Shown piece after piece: positions 36,359 through 48,957 of a DNA stretch of 64,000 nt. Source of the stretch: Aulostomus chinensis. Lineage: Eukaryota > Chordata > Actinopteri > Syngnathiformes > Aulostomidae. The stretch spans positions 24,978,041 through 25,042,040 of the forward strand of contig JBBMOA010000006.1 of the NCBI GenBank assembly GCA_037954235.1, read 5' to 3'. The notes below the pieces were generated by a model. The model was not told where the DNA came from and searched no databases. It was given only the letters and a program-made list of their open reading frames with translations. A program made the position numbers and the translations under genes. The number at the start of each line of letters is the position of its first letter. Within the stretch, counting starts at the first letter, position 1.

Positions 36359-39300
36359 CTTAATGTAAAATAAGGATTGTTAATGAGTCCCAAAGCCTGA
36401 ATCCAAGTCCAGTTTCAGGTCACGTTTGTCACCAAGTGAAGTGCAACTTGAGTCCTCATTTCATTTCTCACTTTCTCTATGAGTGCATTTTAGCAATGTA
36501 AAAAAAAAAAAAACTTTTTTCACATATACTCTGTAATATGTGAAGCAAAGAGACGCTGGTGACAGGAAGGATAGCTGACTGGAAAACAGTGATATGCCAG
36601 GATTTTTTGACTGGACAACAAAGCCTTTTAAAATTCAACAGATTCACAGTGCAGTCGGCCATGAGCATGGGTGTGTTGGAGCCTGTTGTTTACAGGACAA
36701 GAATCTCAGTGACACTGCTAGATGCTTCTTGTTTTTGATGAGAGGGAGTGGTGAGTGGTGGTTAAATGTGTGTGGTGGTTAGCAGGGGGTAGATGCCAAA
36801 ATCATATTCTACAGTATGGAGTCGTGCATCTCATTCAGCATGCACCTTGATCAAACCAAACAAGGATGGTTGTACATAAATTATGTAAAATAAGTTATGA
36901 CAGTTACTTCAGAGGCTGCTAAATTGAATGTGGATAAATGACTTACTTAAGGAACTTATCGACATTTTCCAACTGTAGTCAGACCAAATGGATCCCAGTG
37001 AACATTCATCATTCCACCTGGGAACAGCCCAGGTGGTAGGAAATGTTCCCACAAAATTACCTACCAAGAAAACATTTAAATGTAACATTTTTGAGGACAT
37101 TAAATAATTTCAAGTAATGTTCCTATATTTAAAAGTTTACCAAAACTAAATTTTTACCTGCAAGATCCTGAGATTTTTGGGGGGGAAAACAGTGGATTGT
37201 TTGATAAATAAATAATTAATAATCTGTTGTCTGCAACATTGTTAGTGACTTTTTTTGGATGTTGTTGTTTTGTTTTTTTTAAACCTGGACAAACATCCTA
37301 CTGTACTAATAAGTAAAAGACTTCCCATAAAACATATTACCAGAAGATTGTATGATTTAAGTCTCTTCTGTCCAAACAACGTTAAGTTATTTGTTATTGC
37401 TTTCATTGCTGGAAGATGGACGCAAAAATGCTGCACTATCACTTTAAGATAAGATCTGAAAGTTAGTAAGTTTTTTTGATACAGCCCCCTGGTCTGTAAA
37501 ACAACTTTATAGTCAAATACAGTCATTCATTTCAGGCTATTTGAAGTATAATAACTGTATATAATATGGGGTGAAACATAATTTTCCAACTGTCCTTTCA
37601 CAGTCCAGACTTATCAAGCAGCCCACCAACGTAAAATAGACATGCAATAAAAAAATGTCGCAGTAGGCTCACCTTTCTGTTTTTAAACCACAAATGGTTC
37701 TTCCAGTCCTTATTGATCATAAAAGCCAATCATGGAGGTGAGTTGTAAATCACTTTGTATAAAAGCTCAATAAACTGCAGACCATATATCTTGGGCTGGG
37801 GGTAAATTTACAGACACCCGCATTAGGAGAGTGGATGGAAACCAAGCGTCTCTTTTTCTTGTTGTTTCACCAACTCACAGAATGAGAGTTAATTAAACAT
37901 TAACAGATGAGTAAATTTGACGGCTGCAGTTTTCATTATGAGCTTGTCTTTTTAGATTTTCTCTTACTGGATCCTGTTAAGATGCTGTTAATTATTTTAG
38001 AGGTTGAATTAGAATCACATCTTTCGTATCGATTTGAAACTATCACTTTGGGTGTTTGATATTAAACCCTGTAACCGTACTTTTTCCCAGCATGGACAGT
38101 AGTATGAGGAAAATACAGACCCTGAAGATGTTTTCAGACTGAGCAGCTCTCATTCACAAATGGCGAGACAGTTTCACTTGTGTATTTTGTCACAAGGACA
38201 CAGGCATGACAGAATGGTATGCTTTTTGTTGTTTCGTTGTAATAAATATTATATATGTTTCTAAACTTAAAGAGCACTGTCCTTTGCTGAAACATCTAAT
38301 ATTTATGAGGTTCAATTCAAGAATCCTCTAGCAGAATATTGGCTGTACAAATTCTGGATCTGATAGGTTTTTGCTAACCTGAAAATAGTGTGGAGATGCT
38401 GGAGTGCAGCTGCACCCTCCATGTATAAGGAAGTAGCTTGCATTTAGACTGAAATGCGAAACATAGGACAAAGTAGAGTCAGAGAGGTAGATAACAAAGG
38501 AAGAAGCCATGAGTGGGCTCTCACAACCCCATTCATGTCGGAGTGTGTTGCTGCCCTATAGAGCAAGAGGGAGGTGAAACTTGATAATGTTTGGATTTTG
38601 CGTGAGCAGTCACTTTCAGGATCCACTACGCGGGGGAACATGTACTAAATATATTTTATGTTGGTGCACATTACATTAGGACACCAAAGTGCAATTTTGA
38701 TGTATCAAATGTACATTTCAGCTGGTGCCACAATTTATTGGGCAAAAATTGCTCTGTGACACCCTTTTGGTCCAATTCCATGACTACTGTCAGTCATTGT
38801 CTCATATATTCAGTCTTCTTCTGATTCCCCATGTCGTTGCCAAAAAAGACACATTTCACTGTGTTGATGTTGACAGTGTTCCCTTCAAAGCCTGAATTCA
38901 TATGAGAGAGCAGCTAGTCAGACACCCTGACAGACATGTTGTGTTTTTCTAGACTTCATCACAGCCATTAATAGGTCAGGTGTTTTTGGCAGATGACGTT
39001 TAACACACTGGCTCCCTTTTTCACACCTCCTCTGTTCCCCAGCTGGTCCTACCATGGAGCTCTGATAGTGCTCCTTAAGCTGTTGCTTTCAGCTGTGTTA
39101 AAGTGCCCCCCTCCCCCCCGCACTCGACTTCCAGCCCTAAAATAGATCTATTACTGCCTTAATAGCAGCCTTAAAGACAGGCGAGGGTCCTCTCCAGGAG
39201 GAAACACCAACCGGCACATCACTAGATTGGGCACAGAGAAGGTCAACCATTTGTTCCACCTAATATCTATTCTCAGAACTTTACATCTGTACTTACAATA

Positions 39301-42300
39301 CATTTCACAACTGCATTCCAATTCTGGGACCAATCTTATTTACAGCAAGGTTACTGCCTTAAGGTGATGGAAACACTTTTGAATAATGATTCATTTCACA
39401 AAGCAGTGCATTTTAATATATAACACAACTGTAACTCTACAAACAGTTTGTCTCATTAGATTTGGCCTACACTCATTCAAGCCTGGGCGCCCTGCTGCAA
39501 TCTGAACGGGGCAGATGGCTGCCGGTTAATTTAGCGTGAACCCTGGGCCTGCACCACCTTCTCGCTGCTCACTAACAGTCCACAGAGGACCACAGTGCTG
39601 ATCAGTCATACTGCCATCGCGCTCCCTCCCCGCAGCTCAGGCAATAGGTCTCAATTAGCAGAGCGACATGAAAGAATTACTACAACACAAATGAAATAAC
39701 TCAGCACCAACTGAGAGCCCAATCTGTAGCATTTTGGTGAATCAATGTATAGGCCAGATTTTTTCAAGTTTCCTGTTTTCCATGGGCTTTCCATGAGACT
39801 GAATTGGGGTTCATTACCCTGCAGTAGCTCCTTTAAATGTCTTCTTAATGAAATCCACATCTGAGTTATGGAGCTTTCACCCCACAGGGAATATAATATT
39901 TTAGTGATTTTTAGTCTAAGTTCACACTGGTGTATACCAAACAAATCCAGAGAAAATATGGACAAACTGGTTTTGGCAACAGACATCCTGCATCATTCTG
40001 GATCCCACATGGGAAAATCAAACTATATGACTCATAGTGTACTGCACATTAATATTTCTTCTCTTGCATATTTATTGTCTAGTGCTGCAAAAAAAGCTCA
40101 CAAAGACACAACTGATGATGACCATTGCTAGTGTTAGTCACAGAGAAGCCTCCTGTATCGCAGCATTGAAGGTCACCATCAGATTCCAACTGCAAAACAT
40201 GAGGCCTAGCATCTCACCAGGTTATTGCTTATTTGATCTCTGACAATATACCAATATATTTTCTTGTTCTATGCCTGAATAATGTATAATGACAATGAAT
40301 TGAATTATCAAATCATGTCATTTTAACAGATGCTAAATAAAGAGTAGAACACTAATTCCTACTGATTTGACTGGATGATGAGCAAACCCTGAAATGAGAG
40401 GGTATCAAAAAAGCTATCATCTCATTTATAATAAAAAAAAGGGGGGGGGGGGGTCATACTAAAGTAAGAGTGCAGAACTGTCTGTTATAGCCTCCACTGC
40501 AGCCTTCTCCATTGTTACTTTGCATGCAAGGCCTGGAGGTCTTTTACCTCATACGTATCAACAGTTTTTCACAGTGGTCATTAAGCACTTCGTCCAATTA
40601 ATGCAGGCAAGTAACTGTTTAGGTGAAATGTGTATTTGACTTTTGAGATACTTTTCTCTTCTGCACCACTGCTACCATTCATAGTAGGTGTGACATGTTT
40701 GTTTTTGGGTTTTTTTGGCAAGACCTTGTCTTTTACAGTGTTGCAGGCAGCAGCTGGTTAACTTAGCATGATGTGCAAAGCCTTGCTCTGAAGTGAATTT
40801 TTTTTAGGTTTTGAAAGTGCTATCAATCTTGTCATGCTCGAGAGCAGTGATGGGCCATTCCTTCAATCTTGTGGAACTCTTTCAATATTTTCTTTTTCAA
40901 TGAAATTGCCTGCTTTCTTTCATAACTTACCCATGTTATTGCAACATCAAATGAAGAAATCAGACAGCATTTTTCTTTGCGCAGAGGAGTAACACAGTAA
41001 CAAAACTCCAATTAAATGAGACTGCCAAGCACATCGCCCTTCACTTTTGCATACTGTCCTAATTTACTACTTTTTTCTCAGCGAAGAGATAAGTTAACCA
41101 AAACAAACACATCCACATGACTCAACAGCAATGCCTCAGAAGGTAGGAAGTAAAGAACACTGAGGGGAAGTACTATTGATGCCCGGAGGCTCCGGAGCTT
41201 CATCTCTCATGCTGGGCCAGTGGGGATGAGCCGCAGGTGGCTGGCAGTGATGAATACCAAAGCCACTCTGTAATATTTCACCATTTCAAAAAAATGTTTG
41301 AGAGGCAGGTTGTCAGATGGCCACGATAGAGCAGACCCTCGCTGCTTGCTGCAGAGCTTGAATGTCAGCTCCTGACTGAGTCTTGGGACATCTGTGCTGA
41401 ATTGAAATCTCCGTCCTGGCCTTCTGACATAGTGGTTAATGTATAGCTTATGAGGAGGAAAGTGAAAGGGAGAGACCCCCCCCCCCCCTTCTTTCTCTTT
41501 CTCGCAATTTGTCTTGGGAACAGAACAAAACAGCTGACAACACCTGAAAGTGAGACGTTAGCTAACAGCATATTTTCACCAACACTTTCAAGAGTTTTAG
41601 TTGCCTTGGTGTGTCACTGTACAGTAAACACTCCTTTATTGGGAGAAATTTGATGGAAGAGGATGTGGAAATGTGATTCAATTGGATCAATGTGACATTT
41701 ATTCTCCCCTGGCCTTTTGCTCTGTGTATGGAGGAGTTAATTCAATTGTAAGAGCAAGGCAATCAGCATAGCCATTTTTCATACTACAACACAATTTGTA
41801 CATGACAGCAGTTAAACTGTGTGCTCATTCTGTGCAGCAACACTGCACCAATACATTATCACAATGAGGACAGAGTTGTTATTAACTTTTAGAAAATTTG
41901 GTCTGGACTTCTCAGTGGGCCTGAAAACTGAGACCGAAATGTCAGAAATATACATTTTGCTCTGACAAAAAAAAAAAAGGTGTTACTTTTTCACTGCATA
42001 ATCCTCATGTTTTGTGTGAAAGAACAGATTTGAAAAACATTTCGAATTAATGAATTACCCTCGCGCCAAAATTGCATCTGGTGTGTACAGACCTTAAGTA
42101 ATATTTTATCCTCTGTCATGATGTGGAGTATCTCCCCCAAGGAGAGACAACATACATTGTTCACCACACACACTCTGAAGTTGAACACTGACAACGACAC
42201 ATGCTCTCACTCTCGCAGCTGCAGGCTTGTTTTAATCTTTTCCATGCATTTGCTGAATTTAGTCATGTTTATACATTGAAGTGGAATTTATGTCTTTATT

Positions 42301-42533
42301 GTTGTGTGGTCCACATGCACTTGGTTCTTTATAAAGCTCAGAATAACTTTAAAGCAATAATAGATTTATGTTTTCACACACTTTCCATGGAAAGACACCA
42401 TTTTTAAGGTTTCGCTTCTCGGTGCTCGCATGCATTGACTGATTGATGATTGTTTTCTGACATTACTTCAATGGCACAAGAAGTGAGAGTCTTATCTATG
42501 ACATCTTTACAGATATTTTTAGATTTTACTTGT
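36359..42533. other. Gene-poor DNA, no exon recognised
   Basis: About 6 kb without a supportable gene. The open frames here are short and unlike known proteins. It contains a homopolymer run (A then 13 G, 40,433-40,453), a C run at about 41,477-41,488 and scattered A/T runs. If the zinc-finger gene at 45.36 kb is a large gene like ZMAT4, this may be one of its introns. Confidence 0.5.
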
Positions 42534-42547
42534 ATATTCTCAGCTTG

Positions 42548-42922
42548 GTGGTACAGCGGTGCAGTGGTTAGCACTGTCGCCTCACAGCGAGAAGGTTCCG
42601 TGTTCGAGTCCCGGCTCGGGCACGGGATCTTTCTGGGTGGAGTCTCCATGTTCTCCCTGTCCCTCCGTGGGTTCTCTCTGGTACTCCAGCTTCCTCCCAC
42701 AGTCCAAAGACATCAAGAGGGGACGAGGCTGATTGATACTCTTAATTGACCGAAGGTGTGACTGTGAGTGTGAATGGTTGTCTGTCTATATGAGTTGGCC
42801 CTGTGATGGACTGGTGACCTGTCCAGGGTGAACCCAGCCTTTCGCCAAAAGCCGCTGGGATAGGCTCCAGCCCCCCCACGACCCTTAACAGGTTAAGTGG
42901 AAGAAAATGGATGGATGGATGG
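42548..42922 (+). mobile_element. SINE with 14-bp target duplication
   Basis: Full-length copy of the same family as in the array. It has the head GTGCAGTGGTTAGCACTG, a B-box-like TGTTCGAGTCCCGG (about 42,600-42,613) and a GGAT-repeat tail. Perfect target duplication ATATTCTCAGCTTG at 42,534-42,547 and 42,923-42,936. Confidence 0.85.
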
Positions 42923-42936
42923 ATATTCTCAGCTTG

Positions 42937-43572
42937 TCCTTCGAAGAAGAACATGCAGATAGTTTATGACATCACCTATCGTCATGTATTGTGACTGTCA
43001 TCAAGTGACTGTAGTAAGTATTACTTGTGGAAGGAAGTCACATGACATCAATTAAAGGGGAAGATGTCTGTATAAGGTGCTGAACATATTGTTTTCTTGT
43101 CTGTTACTGTCTTCGCGGGTTGTTTCTGTGTCTGTTGTGTTTTCTACTTAGCATGGAGCCAACATAACATTTCACTCCATTGTATGTATGTGACAAATAA
43201 AATCTCAGTCTGAATCTGGAGGTGGATATTTGGATAGGTAGGTTTGACGTTTGTGCCTACTGAATGGAGAAAGCTATTTAATAAGGTTTTGGGACTATTT
43301 TGATGGGTTGTTACGATACAGTGTCGCCAACAAGGACTGGATGTTGTGCAGCTGAAGTGTGAGCAGTGGTGTGCAGCGATTTCATACAAATGGCTTCTCA
43401 TTTATGTCAAACAGCTACACACTTGATTCCAAATTACATTTTTTCTAAGCCTGACCAGTTTATTTGGTTACGTTAACGCCTAACAGACCATCCTTCAACA
43501 GACTAGCAGACTGTGCTAAATATTAAAAAAATCAAGGGACATACAGTCATGCTGCATGGGTTTGAGGAGTTC
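42937..43572. other. Non-coding interval, nothing recognised
   Basis: No gene or element recognised between the two SINE copies. It contains AATAAAATC-like text at 43,196 but no transcript context for it. Confidence 0.4.
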
Positions 43573-43768
43573 TATCCATCCATTTTGTACCGCTTCTTCT
43601 GTTACGGGTCACAGGGGGTTGGAGCCTATCCCAGCTGCCTTTGGACAGGTCCCCAGTCCATTGCAGGGCCAGCATATATAGACAGACAACCATTCACACT
43701 CACAGCCACGCCTACGGTCAATTTAGAGTGTCCCATTAACCTAGTCCCCTCTTGATGTCTTTGGACAT
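43573..43768 (-). mobile_element. SINE fragment (3' part), reverse orientation
   Basis: Starts with ATCCATCCATTTT (tail in reverse) and runs through GGAGCCTATCCCAGC and CAACCATTCACACTCAC to TGTCTTTGGAC. The tRNA-like head is missing, so the copy is 5' truncated. Confidence 0.75.
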
Positions 43769-45357
43769 GGATATTTCTATACTTTCATAATTCATAGCTA
43801 TGAATATCAAATCAACCTCAAATCTGTAAAAAACACATTTCAGTCAGAGAAATCCAAGAACGATCTGGATAATCAGCAGTTCTGTCCAAACCACTGCGTG
43901 AAGGCAGAAACAATTCTTTTTTGTCTGATTGTGCTGCTGTGGGGCAGAGAGCAAGCTGTTAACACGACACTGACTATCACCCCAGAGGCTTCTTGTTGCA
44001 CGCTAGTAAAGATGTGCTTGATACATCCAGTAGTCATGCAGCAACATTTTCAAGGAACTAGAAATAATTTGTGGGTCAACATACACTCTCCTTTTATCAC
44101 TGGTTCACTCTCGACTAACGTCTAAAAAAAAAAGGGAAAAAAGAAATAGCGGCTTATTTTGCTTGTAATTGCTCCATTGTTTTCCCAAGCTAGCTGCTAA
44201 CTTAGTCTTTCTTGGATTTGGGCGGTGAGTTTTGTGCAGTGGGTTCATCAGACATCTGGAAATCGGGAGAATTCGAGCCGTGAGACTGAACCAAAACTGT
44301 TTTATTGTTGTTGGTGTTTTTTTTTTTTGGTTCACATGTGAACCATAAAAGAACAACAACGAGCCAAAAGACACTAGAATCCTGGATTGGACTGAGGAAA
44401 ACTTTGGTTAAATGTATTTTCACCGTAAGTTACTCCATTCGGATCATGTTACCTTTTGCTCGTATAAAAATCATGATGGAAGATGCTTCAAAATAAGATT
44501 CAGGAATAGCAGTTTGAGTGTTAGAGTACAGAATGAAAACACTGCTCATCGGTCTGTAATACTGAACAGATTTTATTACAGTCACTTCAAGCTGATTGTT
44601 AGCTCAGCAAATAAACTATAGGTAGTCATGCATTGTGTTGCATTACAAGTTGTGACAGGAACACTTGCCATTGAAAGCTCTCTTTGTTCACACTTCGCCA
44701 ACACAGTGTGGTGCTATTGTGACATGTCATATAATTCTGGCTTTGCCAAGAATATGTCAAGGTCAAAATACTGACTTTTTTTATTACCCTGAGATTAAAT
44801 ATTGGCTCAAGGTACTTCTTCCAGTTCATGCTCTGGGGGAAAGACAGACTGAACACTGGTTGAAAGAAAGAAGACAGATGCGCCTCTTTGTTCGGTTTTG
44901 CTGACATGTACAATTATCTGGTTCAGGCAGTCCTCTATTGTTGTTGGTCACCACTCATACATGTAGGACACAGCAGTTCATCTTTGTTGTATTTGATTAG
45001 CGCTGCATTTTACTTAAAGTTTGAAATTGTTCATCTCTCCTTGACTGCGCAATAATAGAACGTGTAGCGCCTCACACAAAATAGACACTCAGCAACCTGT
45101 CACACCTGACACTCCCATTGAAAATAATTGAAAAGACCCACTCGCTTCACAGCCCGTGAGAATGAAATGCATTGCAACAAAAAACCTGGTATAGGACTTT
45201 TATAGTTCAATAATTCTGCACTGATTCTGTTCAGGAGAGTGAAAGTCCTGTTCCTAATAACACAAATTTTAATTCACAAATAATACTGCCACTAAAAGAG
45301 ATGCAGTGTTAAAATGCATTTTAGTAATTCTGCCTATTGTTTTGTATTTGATCCCAG
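43769..45357. other. Intronic/intergenic DNA upstream of the zinc-finger exon
   Basis: No exon recognised. A 16-bp perfect palindrome GGTTCACATGTGAACC lies at 44,329-44,344 after a long T run. The last about 20 bases (TTGTATTTGATCCCAG) form the splice acceptor of the exon that follows. Confidence 0.5.
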
Positions 45358-45454
45358 GTCTGAAGCGAAGCTATTCCTGTGAAGTCTGCAGCGTCACACT
45401 GAATTCGGTGGCACAGTACCATGCACATCTGCAGGGCTCGAAGCACCAAAACAA
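45358..45454 (+). CDS. C2H2 (U1-like) zinc-finger exon, ZMAT4-like
   Basis: A 97-nt internal exon bounded by a good acceptor (GATCCCAG|GT) and a consensus donor (AACAA|GTGAGT). It encodes GLKRSYSCEVCSVTLNSVAQ followed by YHAHLQGSKHQN. The pattern C-x2-C-x12-H-x5-H is that of double-stranded-RNA-binding/matrin-type fingers. The SLNS/YHAHL/GSKHQ signature closely resembles the last finger of ZMAT4 as I know it; ZMAT1 and ZNF385 are alternatives. Upstream exons are not in the window as far as I can see, consistent with the very long introns of ZMAT4. If the donor is not used, the frame stops at once at TGA (45,456-45,458), giving a C-terminus HQNK. Known relatives bind RNA or nuclear targets; no function is shown here. 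Confidence 0.75.
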
Positions 45455-45794
45455 GTGAGTGGATCACGCCACTGTGCACTGCAGAAACACAAGTAATGCC
45501 CGCATTTAACCACTGTTGCTGCTGAGCACTTCATCTTTGGCATGAAATATGTTGTTTTCTTTGTTTTCATGTGTGTCTTTGGAATCCCTGTTCCCTAAGA
45601 AGCTGTGTATGCACCACCTTTCACACGACATGCATAAATGATGAGAATATTGTAGGAAGTCGCAATGCTTGACATCTCTGAGGGACTCATTTTGCCGAGG
45701 GCATCCTGAGTTCCTCATCGAAGTTTAAGTCTTTCTAGAAACAATTTTAAGGAAAAGTTCTCAAAATGACCGCTTTGCTGCTTTCACTCTGCAG

Positions 45795-45831
45795 CTGTGG
45801 AGCTTACAGCAGTATCAACAAGAAGACTTAG
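45795..45831 (+). CDS. Possible terminal exon of the zinc-finger gene
   Basis: Downstream of the zinc-finger donor, a pyrimidine-rich acceptor (CTTTCACTCTGCAG|C) leads in the correct phase to CGAYSSINKKT and TAG at 45,829-45,831. A second in-frame acceptor at 45,809 would give a shorter end, NSINKKT, more like the short lysine/asparagine-rich end of ZMAT4. Either acceptor keeps the frame. No AATAAA was seen close downstream, so the exon is tentative. The alternative is that the previous exon is itself terminal. Confidence 0.35.
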
Positions 45832-47049
45832 CACAACAAAGAGCCAGCCTGCAGTTCACTTTCCCACAGGCTGCTGGTAGGCAGGTTTACCAAATAACCA
45901 CAGGTAAATATTTAACATCAGATTTAAGACCAAATTTCAGACTCGTACAGCTCAGCAGTGATGATGCAAGCGTCCTTAGGCCTGGATCAACGTAGGTGCA
46001 GGGGAGTGAGGATAGGTGGCTGCGATTCTTCAGGGTGGTACAAGGCAGCCTGGCCAAATGTGTGTGTGCTCTACTAATTTGCCGTTGACTTTGGCCATGC
46101 TTACTTCACAATGATGTGCTGTGATGTCACTGTTCCCACCCCCTTACTTGATTGGACCGTCAGACTGTGATCACCATTAAGCATGATGGGACGATCTGAT
46201 AGAACCGTTTGCCCAACCCTAATAGTAAGTGTATTTCTTCATTCTGGGTTGTTATTCTCAGTCCCATATAGTTGCTTCAATTGTATACTAACAGCAGTGA
46301 TCAGCCTGGTGGGGCTGCATTAAGTACTCCTATGTTGGTCCAGTGCATCACCACAGGCCCACTGGAACACTGCAACATTGATCAATCATGGAATATCTTC
46401 CGTTTTCCGGAGCTTCTTTGCTTGTTTTGGTGTGCCAATAGCGCCCTCTACCATATGATAGTGATAACACAGAGTGTCGGAAAGTCTTGTTAATGGCAGG
46501 GAAGCATTATCTCACAAATGACGGAAGATGGGGAAAAGACTTAATACTCCTTTCACGTACAAAAAGTAAGTTCTGACTGTGTTCAGGTGTTTATGGAGTT
46601 AAGAAGACATAAAGACATTTTCTTAGACAACTACTAAGATTCATGTGAAGAGGTATCTTTCAAACTTAGAAAGGGCAAAGAGTTTTGTCTTGACTGTTTT
46701 CCTTTCTCAACTCCAGCAAGTCCCCTGTGTGGTTGTTTATTCGTTTGTAATCCAGGAGTCCTTTGCACCGATTTCTTGACCTAAAGCACTTTGAGTTTGA
46801 ACAAGAGCACTGCAAGCTGTGTGGGGTGCTGCATGGGCCCGGGGCAGGAGGTGTGAATTGATAGGTCTTACATGGTGCATGTCCTGGAATTAATTCCCCC
46901 CTGCTGGCCAGTTCCTGGTTGTACACATCCACAGAGATGCTGGCATCCGGAGACGTGACATGCCATTTAACAGCCTCATGCTTTAGTCACGGAAGTCTGC
47001 ACAGCCTTGTTGGAGCTGCTGCGTTTTCATGCAGATCCCTATATACTCT

Positions 47050-47082
47050 ACACACACACACACACACACACAAACACACACC
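47050..47082. repeat. (CA)n microsatellite
   Basis: Short CA dinucleotide tract interrupted by one AAAC. Confidence 0.9.
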
Positions 47083-48575
47083 TCACACCAAGCAGGCCAG
47101 AGCTCCCACTGGGAATTCCAACCACACGCGACCTCCTCGAGCCACCAACTCCATCACAACCAGCCTGATATAGCCCTCAACGGTGCCTCGGGTCTATTTA
47201 GGTCATTTGCTTAATTCCAGTTTACACGGACAGAACAAAGGCTTATCTGCTTGACAAAACTCCAGAGAGTGGCTGAGAATAATACTTTATCTGTCTACTG
47301 TCCGTTATCACCACAGCACGAAAAAAATGAATTACTCGAATACATTTATAGTCTATCCAAGCCTGAAAGGAAAAGGTGGGAATTGAAAAGTTTGCCCCTC
47401 GAGCTAAACATTTTTTTCTCCTCATTCTGTGAGTTGAACAAGACACATTACACTCTTGGCTGTCTATTAAATATAATTTATTTTCCAGTGTGCTGGTTTT
47501 ACTCAGTCAGAAGAAATTACACTCAATAGGCCATTTTCAAAATAACCATGTAGACACGGTGTAACAGGGTAAACCCAGGTGTAATTAATAACCATAATTA
47601 TGGGCCTGCTCCTCTTTAAGGCCGTGTTATTGTGCTGCTGACTCACTGGAACAGCGGTGACACACTAAGTGGAATAAGACCACGGTTAATTTCATCTCTA
47701 CCACCTGTGTCTACCCTGCTAAGACAAGCCAGAAATCATTAGGTTGTTTAAATGGAGAGTGAGTGGATTAGCTCAGCAGCAGAGTGGTGAATCTTTGGCT
47801 AAAGTCATATCTTCTTTTTAAACTACATAGGAAGTTCCCTTTACATTCAAAAAAATAGGTCTGAGTAAGAAAAGAAACAGTAGGTGGACATAAAAGTTAC
47901 ATTTTCAAAGGCAAACAAGTAGAAATTGTGCTTGTGCATCACTGTTTAAACCACATCAGGGTATTCATATTGTACTATACATATACACTGCTGCCATAAT
48001 ACTTACAAACTACTCTCATAAATACACATAATGCTCTCTGATGCACTATAGCAACTGTCAAACCTTTTCAATTTGACTGATCATGAATTAAAAGTCCATG
48101 TCTCATCTGGATCTGCAGATTCAAGCATCCTTATTCATATCAACAGAACAGCCCTGAACCCCTCAGCCAGGAACTCAGCGTTCATTTTGAAACAATCCTT
48201 TAGTCAATGATGTCAAAGGTTATGTAAGATCCTGTAATTACAAGTTCAGTTTAAACGAATAATACTCTCACTTCCATGTTTATCCAAATCCAACTAATGG
48301 GATCTCTATAAATCCTTAATACACATTTAGATTTTTTTTTTTTTGAAAACATCATCTTCTCAAATGTGTCTGCTCATTGTAATGTGACACTGTATGATCG
48401 TACACCTGCACACGATGGTTGCTCATTGTGACCGCCTTGCATGCCAGCGACACAGCCTAAAGAAGAAACCCCTGGAGAAGCAGGGGTGCAATTTGGCATC
48501 ACATAATGTGTAACAAAACCAGGAGAGAAAGCAACAACACACAAGAGTACCCAAATAATGAAAGGAAAGGGAGGA

Positions 48576-48611
48576 GAAGACACAGAAAAGAAAAGAAAAG
48601 AAAAGAAAAGA
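48576..48611. repeat. (AAAAG)n microsatellite
   Basis: Pentanucleotide AAAAG/GAAAA tract of about seven units within an A/G-rich stretch. Confidence 0.85.
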
Positions 48612-48887
48612 CAGTTAAACAAAAAGTGCAAGTCAGTCAAAAATCAAATGCAGCAGTCTACTTGTTTGCTCTCCTGAAGAAACAAGATCCTACATGATTG
48701 TGGTATTTTTTCCTTTATATTAACTTGCTGTATTCTATATTCACTATTGTAAACCACAAAGACAAGGAGAGAGGATTGAATTAATTTCAACCATGGGCTT
48801 AGTTGGACAAGTACACAGGGTTCACATATATTTGTCATATTCTAACATTATTGATGTAAATGGTGGTCACTATCTGCATACCTCACC

Positions 48888-48889
<2 letters not shown>

Positions 48890-48952
<63 letters not shown>
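48890..48952. repeat. (TG)n microsatellite
   Basis: Uninterrupted TG dinucleotide tract of about 31 units, ending in GCGCGC. The Cys/Val open frame over it is an artefact. Confidence 0.95.
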
Positions 48953-48957
<5 letters not shown>

